DNA from: Methylobacterium sp. J-030
GTDB taxonomy: Bacteria; Pseudomonadota; Alphaproteobacteria; Rhizobiales; Beijerinckiaceae
Direction: 5' to 3'
Length of the DNA stretch: 64,000 nucleotides
Assembly (NCBI RefSeq): GCF_022829545.1
Contig: NZ_JAKSYM010000410.1
Coordinates: 1-64,000 of the forward strand
In this document: one piece after another, positions 58,431 through 64,000 of the stretch
Numbering within the stretch: position 1 is the first letter of the stretch
How the letters are laid out: each line of letters opens with the position of its first letter
Position numbers and translations under genes: made by a program
The notes under the pieces: generated by a model
What the model saw: the letters and a program-made list of their open reading frames with translations, nothing else
What the model was told of the DNA's origin: nothing
The model's database searches: none

Positions 58431-58995
58431 ATGCCGGCCGGTGCGGCTTCTGCTACGCCCCGTGTGTTCCAGCGCCCCTCGAAGCGGGCGCGGCACAGCG
58501 CGGATTCGATGCTGGGATCGGGTCGGTTCGCGCAGGGATGCGGCGCGGGGCTCGCCGGCATCGCCCCCGCGCAGGCCCAGACCAACCCGGCCCCACCCCT
58601 CCTCTTCACCGGCATCCCCGGTCAGGACGAGAGCCGCCGCGTCAAGCGCTTCGGCAAGGCCGCCACCACTCTCGAAGCCAAGCTCGGCGTGCCGGTGCAC
58701 TCCCGCCCGGTGACGAGCCACCCGGCTTCGGTCACCCCCTTCGCGGACGGGCAGGTGCAGCACGCCTGGTGGCAGCTTCACCGGCGTCCAGGCCCGCCGG
58801 GCGGTGCCGGGCTCCCGGGCGATCGCGCAGGGCGCCGCGGACGCGACGGTCAGGTCCTATATCCGCGCCAACGCCGCCACATGGCCCGGAGCCACGAGAC
58901 CCTGATCCTGGCGCTCCATGACGTCGCCGACCCATACCGATCGGATCGTGGTGCTGGAGGCGGGCCGGCTCAGCCCTGTCTACGAGGCTGCCGAG
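58431..58995 (+). pseudogene. mosaic remnant of a phosphonate-type ABC transporter (binding protein plus ATPase tail)
   Basis: The first frame reads LLFTGIPGQDESRRVKRFGK, LEAKLGVPVHSRPVTSHPA and FADGQVQHAWW. The frame then shifts and goes on GSFTGVQARRAVPGSRAIAQ. These are consecutive blocks of PhnD-like phosphonate/phosphite-binding proteins. Without the rest of that protein, the sequence jumps at about 58880 to ETLILALHDVA and, after another shift, THTDRIVVLEAGRLSPVYEA, the H-loop and C-terminus of an ABC ATPase. A deletion has joined two former neighbours. The precise substrate of the lost transporter is uncertain. Confidence 0.6.
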
Positions 58996-59004
58996 AGGAG
59001 GGCG

Positions 59005-59277
59005 TCAGGTCCCGGCGCCGCGCTCGCGCACCTGCTCGGCCTGCAGGGCATTGAGATAACCGGTCAGGCGCCCGCTGACCGCAGGATCGGCGCATTGCAC
59101 CCAGAGCGGAGCCGGCAGGGCCCGGACGGGCAGGCGCAGCAGGAACGCCTCGGCCGACAGGGCCGCTTCCCGCTCGGAGGCGGCGGCCAGCAGGCGAGCC
59201 CCCGCCTGCGTACCGATCAGGATCGCGATCGTGGCCATGATGACGATCCACGGTAATGAAACATCCCGGGACGACAA
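59005..59277 (-). CDS. small single-helix membrane protein
   Basis: Up to 90 residues. One helix near the N-terminus (WIVIMATIAILIGTQAGARLL), then a mixed domain with SEREAALSAEAFLLRLPVRA and a short tail. The start at 59277 is a TTG; an ATG at 59238 gives 77 residues and keeps most of the helix. I do not recognise the family. It runs in the same direction as the next small ORF and the GT2 gene. Confidence 0.45.
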   Translation of the reverse strand: MSSRDVSLPWIVIMATIAILIGTQAGARLLAAASEREAALSAEAFLLRLPVRALPAPLWVQCADPAVSGRLTGYLNALQAEQVRERGAGT

Positions 59278-59311
59278 CGACGCGGACGCGTGAAGCGTTG
59301 CGCCGGCGTCA

Positions 59312-59557
59312 TCAGCTGGTCGGGCGGATGCAGAGCGGCTCCCAGGCCAGGGCGAGGCCGAACGACCACAGGATCCGCCCGAGGGGATCGGTCAGCACCG
59401 CCCCGGTCAGGAGCATCCCGGCGGCGTTGCGGCAGAGGTCCCGGGCGCCGCGGATCGCGGCTTCCGCGTCGTCCGCCTCCAGGCTGTCGCTGGCGAAGGC
59501 GAGGCCGCTGCGGCCATCCGCGTGCTCCATCGTGCGGCGGCGATGATAGGCCGGCAC
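59312..59557 (-). CDS. hypothetical protein, 81 residues
   Basis: The protein starts at a GTG (59557), with DGRSGLAFASDSLEADDAEAA, a helix RGARDLCRNAAGMLLTG and the hydrophobic end PLGRILWSFGLALAWEPL. The arrangement faintly recalls the DUF6894 small proteins that are plentiful in Methylobacterium, but the hallmark N-terminus is not there. It may be a diverged copy or a false ORF. Confidence 0.35.
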   Translation of the reverse strand: MPAYHRRRTMEHADGRSGLAFASDSLEADDAEAAIRGARDLCRNAAGMLLTGAVLTDPLGRILWSFGLALAWEPLCIRPTS

Positions 59558-59649
59558 CGCTCAGATCTCCCCGCAAACGCGTCGCCATCGGCCCCTGCGC
59601 CGGCACCGTCCCAGCATAGGCGCACCCCGTCCGGTCCGACTGATCGCGG

Positions 59650-61626
59650 TTAAGGGACGGCGCGTTTCCCGTCCGCCGTGAGGCCGCCGGGCCGCCCTTG
59701 ACGTCGCAGACGGCCGCTCCGGGAGGTGCGCGCCAGGCCGTGCCGGGTCTTGTTCCAGCGCTCCGGGGCGCGGACCAGCTCGACCAGCGCCAGCCACGCA
59801 GCCACGCTGACGAGCAGGAAGTAGACCGGCATCCCCAGGGCCCAGGGGGTGAGGTCGCCCCAGCCGCGGCGGATGCCGCCGATCAGGGCCGGGAGGACGA
59901 GGGCCCCGAGCCCCGTCCCGAACAGGGTGAGCGCGAGCCCCGTGCCGAGATTGTCCAGGAAGGCGGGGGCGGCCGGGATCTCGAGGACCAGGAAGGACCA
60001 GATCGCGCCGATGAGGCAGGCCGGGTAGGCCAGGGCCGAGACCACCGTGCCGGGGACCAGGGCCACGGCGCAGAGCACCTCCAGCCCGCCGAGTCGGCGC
60101 GCGCTGGCCAGGGGGCTGCGCCCGTGGGTGAGACTCGTCTGCGCGAGCCCCTTGAGCCAGCGGATCCGCTGGCCGAGCCACGGCCTGAACCGGCTGGGCG
60201 CCTCCTCGGTGGTGGCGCTCGGCAGGTCGCCGACCGTGTAGCCCGCGAGCGCCAGCCGCATCCCGAGATCGGCGTCCTCGGTGACGTTGTAGGAATCCCA
60301 GCCGCCGAGCGCCCGGAGCACCCGGACGCGCAGGTGCATCGAAGTGCCGCCGAGCGGGATCGGCAGGCGGCACCGGGCGAGGGCCGGGTTCAGGACGTCG
60401 AACAGGCCGGCATATTCCAGGGCGTGGGCGCGGGTCAGCCAGGAATCGTCGGCGTTGTCGATCACGAGCCGGCCCTGGAGGCAGGCGGTCCGCTCGGGCA
60501 GGCGGGCGAACAGCGCGGCAGCCAGGCGCAGTTGCCCGGGATCGGGATCGTCCTCGGCGTCGTAGACCGTGAGCAGGTCCCCACGGGCCAGCGGCAGGCC
60601 GGCGTTGAGCGCCCGCGGCTTGGTGCGCGGGCTGCCCGGCGGCACCGTGATCACCTCGAACCGAGCGGGCAGGGCGATCGGCGCGAGCGCCGCCCGCGTC
60701 TCCCGATCGCCGGCCTCGACCAGCAGCTTGATGTCGAGCTTGGCCGGGGGGTAGTCGAGGGCCGCCAGGGCCCGCAGCAGGGCCGGAACCACCGCGGCCT
60801 CCCGGTAGAGCGGGACCAGGACGGTGTAGACGGGCAGGGCGGTATCCGCGAGCGGCGGCGCCTCGACCGTGACCGGGGCCTTGATCGCCACGGCGGCGAG
60901 GCGGAAGACCGTCATGGCGAGGAACAGGCTCTGCGCCGACAGCGCCACCATGCGGGCGAACGGCGCCGGGAGCGCGGCGCAGAGACAGAGCGCCGCGGTG
61001 AGGGTCAGCGCCAGGACCAGCAGCCACCAGACCGTCGGTTCGCGCGCGGTCGCCCGCTCGGGTGCGCGCCGCGCGAGATCGTGCGCCGCATGATCCGCCA
61101 CCTGCACAGGGATCGCGGCGAAGACCGCCTCGCGCAGGTGGGTCGGGCTGGTGATGGCGATCGGCCCGATCCGGCGCGGGCTGCCGAGCAGGCTCGCGAT
61201 GATCCGGCCGCGCGGCGCAAGCACCCAGGGCGCCACCGAGCCGGGCGCCAGCGGCGCGTGACCGGCAACCAGAGTGTCGGGAAAGCGCAGGCCCGGACCG
61301 AACGGGATCGGCCCGTCGAGGTAGGGGGCGCCGAGCGCCCGGGCGAGGGCCCGGTAATACGCCGCCTCCGCCATCAGGCCGGCATTCAGCAGCGCGGTCG
61401 CGGCATCCGTGCCGGCCTGGACCGCGTCGGCGGCGGCCTGGATCAGCAGCCGGTCCGCGATCCCCTCCGCGCGCAGGAAGGCGATCTCCGGCGGCAGGTC
61501 GGCCAGCCCCGCCGACGAGCCCTGGACCGGCACGCCGCGCTCCCCCGGTGGCCTCAGGACGTGGTAGGGACGGTGGGTGAGCCAGTCCCCGCCCCCGCGC
61601 TCCGGCAGGAGCACCGCCCCCGCCAC
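59650..61626 (-). CDS. processive family-2 glycosyltransferase with N-terminal GspE/MshEN-like domain
   Basis: A membrane polysaccharide synthase. About residues 42-190 resemble the N-terminal domain of GspE/MshE ATPases (PEIAFLRAEGIADRLLIQAA, YYRALARALGAPYLD), which in some proteins binds c-di-GMP. Two helices (about 200-245) lead to the GT2 domain: VYTVLVPLYREAAVVPALLR, KPRALNAGLPLARGDLLTVY-DAEDDPD, VTEDADLGMRL and GQRIRWLKG, the D,D,D,QxxRW set of processive enzymes. Further helices follow. The product could be an exopolysaccharide; NfrB has the same parts. The start is uncertain: GTG at 61626 or 61614; the longer open frame runs through the divergent gene and is not coding. Confidence 0.82.
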   Translation of the reverse strand: MAGAVLLPERGGGDWLTHRPYHVLRPPGERGVPVQGSSAGLADLPPEIAFLRAEGIADRLLIQAAADAVQAGTDAATALLNAGLMAEAAYYRALARALGAPYLDGPIPFGPGLRFPDTLVAGHAPLAPGSVAPWVLAPRGRIIASLLGSPRRIGPIAITSPTHLREAVFAAIPVQVADHAAHDLARRAPERATAREPTVWWLLVLALTLTAALCLCAALPAPFARMVALSAQSLFLAMTVFRLAAVAIKAPVTVEAPPLADTALPVYTVLVPLYREAAVVPALLRALAALDYPPAKLDIKLLVEAGDRETRAALAPIALPARFEVITVPPGSPRTKPRALNAGLPLARGDLLTVYDAEDDPDPGQLRLAAALFARLPERTACLQGRLVIDNADDSWLTRAHALEYAGLFDVLNPALARCRLPIPLGGTSMHLRVRVLRALGGWDSYNVTEDADLGMRLALAGYTVGDLPSATTEEAPSRFRPWLGQRIRWLKGLAQTSLTHGRSPLASARRLGGLEVLCAVALVPGTVVSALAYPACLIGAIWSFLVLEIPAAPAFLDNLGTGLALTLFGTGLGALVLPALIGGIRRGWGDLTPWALGMPVYFLLVSVAAWLALVELVRAPERWNKTRHGLARTSRSGRLRRQGRPGGLTADGKRAVP

Positions 61627-61630
61627 AACG

Positions 61631-61661
61631 CCGTCTCTGAGCGCGCTGCCCTCAGAGACGG
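61631..61661. promoter_or_regulatory. perfect inverted repeat between the GT2 and binding-protein genes
   Basis: CCGTCTCTGAG and CTCAGAGACGG, 11 bp each and nine bases apart, in the roughly 100-bp divergent gap. The size and spacing suit a dimeric regulator acting on both promoters. It could also be a hairpin in the 5' leader of the GT2 mRNA. Confidence 0.55.
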
Positions 61662-61726
61662 TTGTAAGCCCTTGTTTAGGCCCGCTCTCTTGCGCTGACC
61701 TTGCGTCCCGCCCGGACCGCGTTCGC

Positions 61727-62614
61727 GTGTCGGGAGGCGGCTCGCGGCGCGCTTCCGCCCGGCTCGCGGCGATGGTGATCGCCCTGTGCGCCGTATGGGG
61801 TGGACCGCCGCGGAGCACCGCCGCGGAAGCCCCGGCCGCGACGCCCGCCGTCACGGTGCCGGATTTCTGGAACCCGCGCAGCCGCGGCGAGCGGGTGGAG
61901 GCGCCCCAGACCGGCCGGGCGGTCCGCTTCCTCACGGACGACGAGTTCCCGCCGCTGCACTTCGCCGGCCCCGACGGCAACCCGACGGGCTTCGTCGTCG
62001 AGCTCGCCCGCGCGGTGTGCGAGAAGCTGGCGATCACCTGCACGGTGCAGGCGCGCCGCTTCGACACCCTGCTGGACGCGCTGGACAGCAAGCAGGGCGA
62101 CGTGGTCGCCGCCGCGATCCCGCTGACGGCGAAGCTGCGGGAGAAATTTCTGGCGACCCGGCCGTATTTCCGCTGGCCGGCGCGGTTCGCGGCCCGGACC
62201 GACCGGGGCCTGCCGGTCCCCTCGGCGGCGGCGCTCGCCGGCCGCAGCGTCGGGGTGCTCGGCAACAGCGCGCATGCGGCCTACCTGAAGACGTTCTTCC
62301 CGAAGGCCGTGGCGAAAGACTTCACTGATCTCGCGGCGGCCGAGGGCGCGCTCAAGCGCGGCGAGATCGACTACCTGTTCGCCGACGGCCTGAACCTCGC
62401 CCTCTATGTCGGCGGCCAGGATGCGGAAAACTGCTGCGCGCTCATCGGCGGCGACTACCTGGAGAACCGCTATTTCGGGGAGGGGATCGGGCTGATCACG
62501 CGCCAGGAGGACGCGGCCCTCTCCCGGGCGCTGGACGACGCGCTCCAGCGGGTCTGGGACGACGGGAAATACACCGAGCTGTACCTGCGGTTCTTCCCCG
62601 TCAGCCCGTTCTGA
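61727..62614 (+). CDS. family-3 periplasmic substrate-binding protein
   Basis: An amino-acid/polar-solute binding protein of the SBP_bac_3 type. After a signal region (ARLAAMVIALCAVWGGPPRS) come VRFLTDDEFPPLHFAGPDGN, GFVVELARAVCEKLAITCTV, DVVAAAIPLTAKLREKFLAT, GRSVGVLGNSAHAAYLKTFF and EGIGLITRQEDAALSRALDD. The GTG at 61727 keeps the Arg-rich n-region; an ATG at 61772 would shorten it. About 295 residues. No permease or ATPase is beside it. The divergent GT2 gene and shared dyad suggest it might sense rather than transport. Confidence 0.8.
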   Translation: MSGGGSRRASARLAAMVIALCAVWGGPPRSTAAEAPAATPAVTVPDFWNPRSRGERVEAPQTGRAVRFLTDDEFPPLHFAGPDGNPTGFVVELARAVCEKLAITCTVQARRFDTLLDALDSKQGDVVAAAIPLTAKLREKFLATRPYFRWPARFAARTDRGLPVPSAAALAGRSVGVLGNSAHAAYLKTFFPKAVAKDFTDLAAAEGALKRGEIDYLFADGLNLALYVGGQDAENCCALIGGDYLENRYFGEGIGLITRQEDAALSRALDDALQRVWDDGKYTELYLRFFPVSPF

Positions 62615-62678
62615 GGGCTTTCATCGCCCGCGGGAATCGGGGATCCTGCCTGGAGTGCTTCGGCCGTCGGAGGGCACC

Positions 62679-62906
62679 ATGACGGATCTGCTCGAAAAGG
62701 CCGTGGCGAAGGCGCGCGACCTGTCTCCGGACCTGCAGGACGCGATCGCGCGCCTCATGCTGGCCTTCGTGGGGGATGAGGACTCGGTCTACCGGTTCAC
62801 GCCGGAGGAGGCGGCGGAGCAGGACGAAGCCGACGCCGAGGAGGCCCGCGGCGAGTATGCCACCGATGCGGAAGTCCGCGCCATCTGGGCGAAGTATGGC
62901 CTGTGA
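62679..62906 (+). CDS. antitoxin of a ParE/RelE-type pair
   Basis: 75 residues, very acidic after residue 35 (FTPEEAAEQDEADAEEARGE). The N-terminal helix pair is LLEKAVAKARDLSPDLQDAI. It starts MTDLLEKA behind a strong GGAGGG box. The end [15 protein letters not shown] is typical of antitoxins that wrap their C-terminus round a ParE toxin. The stop overlaps the toxin GTG. The pair should be autoregulated. Confidence 0.75.
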   Translation: MTDLLEKAVAKARDLSPDLQDAIARLMLAFVGDEDSVYRFTPEEAAEQDEADAEEARGEYATDAEVRAIWAKYGL

Positions 62907-63181
62907 GGCTGCGGCTGACCCGCATCGCCGCGCGCCAGCTCGATCACGTGCTGGCCGATATCACGCGCCATCATCCGGCGGGTGCCGACGCCGTCCTGCA
63001 GCGGATCGGCGCGTGCTTCGAGCTCCTTCTCCGACATCCCTATGCTGGCCAGACGACTGACCGGCGTGGCATACGGCGCATCGTCGTGACACCTTACCCC
63101 TACATCATGACCTATCGCGTCGGTTCCGATGAAGTCATCGTACGCAGCATCCGGCACACGGCGCGGCGGCCGATAGCCTGA
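62903..63181 (+). CDS. ParE/RelE-family toxin
   Basis: 92 residues in the RelE/ParE fold: [66 protein letters not shown]. The pattern (R-x-x-x-x-P-Y..I.Y) fits ParE more than RelE, so the target would be gyrase, but this is inference. The GTG start overlaps the antitoxin stop by four bases. It stands directly before lysK. Confidence 0.82.
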   Translation: MRLRLTRIAARQLDHVLADITRHHPAGADAVLQRIGACFELLLRHPYAGQTTDRRGIRRIVVTPYPYIMTYRVGSDEVIVRSIRHTARRPIA

Positions 63182-63303
63182 GCGGCACGCCCGCTACAGG
63201 GCGCCTACGGGTGAGCGGGTCTTCGCATTGCACACCCGGGCGTTCCGCTCCGGGGCGAACCGCTCTAGGGTGGCACGTCCACTTCGCGTTCATCCCAGAA
63301 GAC

Positions 63304-64000
63304 ATGCAAGCCGCTCCCCCAGCCCTGACCCTCGATCCCGACACCATCGAGGCCGCCGCCAACGCCGCCGCATGGCCCTTCGAGGAGGCGCGCAAGCTCG
63401 TGGCGCGGCTGGAGAAATCCGGCAAGACGGAGGTGCTGTTCGAGACCGGCTACGGCCCCTCGGGCCTGCCGCATATCGGGACCTTCGGCGAGGTCGCCCG
63501 CACCTCCATGGTGCGCCACGCCTTCCGGGTGCTCACCCGCGACGCGGTGCCGACCCGGCTGATCGCCTTCTCGGACGACATGGACGGGCTGCGCAAGGTT
63601 CCGGATAACGTGCCCAACCGCACGATGCTGACCGCCCATCTCAACCAGCCGCTGACCCGCGTGCCGGACCCGTTCGGCACCCATGACAGCTTCGGGGCGC
63701 ACAACAACGCCGAATTGCGCCGCTTCCTGGACACCTTCGGGTTCAGTTACGAGTTCCGGTCAGCCACCGAATGCTACCGCTCCGGCGTGTTCGACGCGGC
63801 GCTCCTGCGCGTGCTCGAACGCTACGACGCCGTGATGGAGATCATGCTACCGTCCCTGCGCGCCGAGCGCTCGGCCAGCTACTCGCCGTTCCTGCCGCTC
63901 CACCCGGTCACCGGCCTCGTGATGCAGGTGCCGATCGACGAGGTGAAGGCGGAGAGCGGCACCATCGTGTGGCGCGATCCCGACACGGGCGAGCGCTACG
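63304..64000 (+). CDS. lysK: class I lysyl-tRNA synthetase (partial, 5' part)
   Basis: Residues 1-232 are present; the gene runs off the window. LysRS-I charges tRNA-Lys. Visible motifs are [40 protein letters not shown] (HIGH-type motif in PHIG), [16 protein letters not shown] and [17 protein letters not shown]. The class I form replaces the class II enzyme in Alphaproteobacteria. ATG 63304 is the first in frame; its ribosome-binding site is weak (AGAAG). Confidence 0.93.
   Translation, partial: MQAAPPALTLDPDTIEAAANAAAWPFEEARKLVARLEKSGKTEVLFETGYGPSGLPHIGTFGEVARTSMVRHAFRVLTRDAVPTRLIAFSDDMDGLRKVPDNVPNRTMLTAHLNQPLTRVPDPFGTHDSFGAHNNAELRRFLDTFGFSYEFRSATECYRSGVFDAALLRVLERYDAVMEIMLPSLRAERSASYSPFLPLHPVTGLVMQVPIDEVKAESGTIVWRDPDTGERY

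Overview
This window looks like a chromosomal segment from a high-GC alphaproteobacterium, most probably Methylobacterium/Methylorubrum or a close relative in the Rhizobiales. The grounds are strong G/C bias at third codon positions, a TrcR/DUF1013 regulator, an alphaproteobacterial NtrY/NtrX-hfq-hflX block, a DUF4170 gene, a class I lysyl-tRNA synthetase and several intergenic palindromic repeat families. The placement rests on gene content and was not tested by any search.

Positions 1-22,900 carry an alpha-glucan/trehalose locus. TreZ, a MalQ-TreY fusion, a GH13-GlgE fusion, a TreS-maltokinase fusion and GlgB run on the plus strand. GlgA and a GH13 alpha-glucosidase run on the minus strand, and glycogen phosphorylase GlgP on the plus strand. 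Together they can build glucan from ADP-glucose (GlgA, GlgB) or from trehalose through maltose and maltose-1-phosphate (TreS-Mak, GlgE), remodel it (MalQ, GlgB), and return it to trehalose (TreY, TreZ) or glucose-1-phosphate (GlgP).

Positions 22,900-29,000 hold the urea ABC transporter urtABCDE behind a near-consensus sigma-54 promoter. A composite palindrome splits urtA from urtB, and a long mosaic repeat splits urtD from urtE. Positions 29,000-38,400 are mixed: small ORFs, a lipoprotein, a LysR regulator, a REC/HD-GYP protein overlapped by a tiny HTH-like ORF, a decayed histone-deacetylase-family gene, trcR, and a TetR gene divergent from an emrAB-type efflux pair with a clear operator.

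Positions 38,760-42,180 form an A+T-richer island that looks foreign. It carries a two-domain glycosyltransferase gene broken by one in-frame TAA and a DUF4214 gene. A decayed copy of the 3' end of the neighbouring emrB lies just beyond it, so the island sits between two copies of the emrB tail.

Positions 42,500-50,800 contain two orphan substrate-binding proteins, a frameshifted chemotaxis-receptor remnant, an alpha/beta hydrolase, prs, DUF4170, small proteins, a selenocysteine tRNA (minus strand) and a Gfo/Idh/MocA oxidoreductase. Positions 50,800-57,900 hold ntrY-ntrX, hfq, hflX and a membrane adenylate/guanylate cyclase. The right end has a small His/Met/Arg-rich secreted protein, a mosaic ABC-transporter pseudogene, a processive GT2 glycosyltransferase divergent from a family-3 binding protein, a ParE-type toxin-antitoxin pair and the 5' part of lysK.

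A mosaic intergenic repeat of about 90-140 bp occurs four times (about 28.1, 30.3, 45.3 and 58.3 kb). Two copies directly adjoin pseudogenes.
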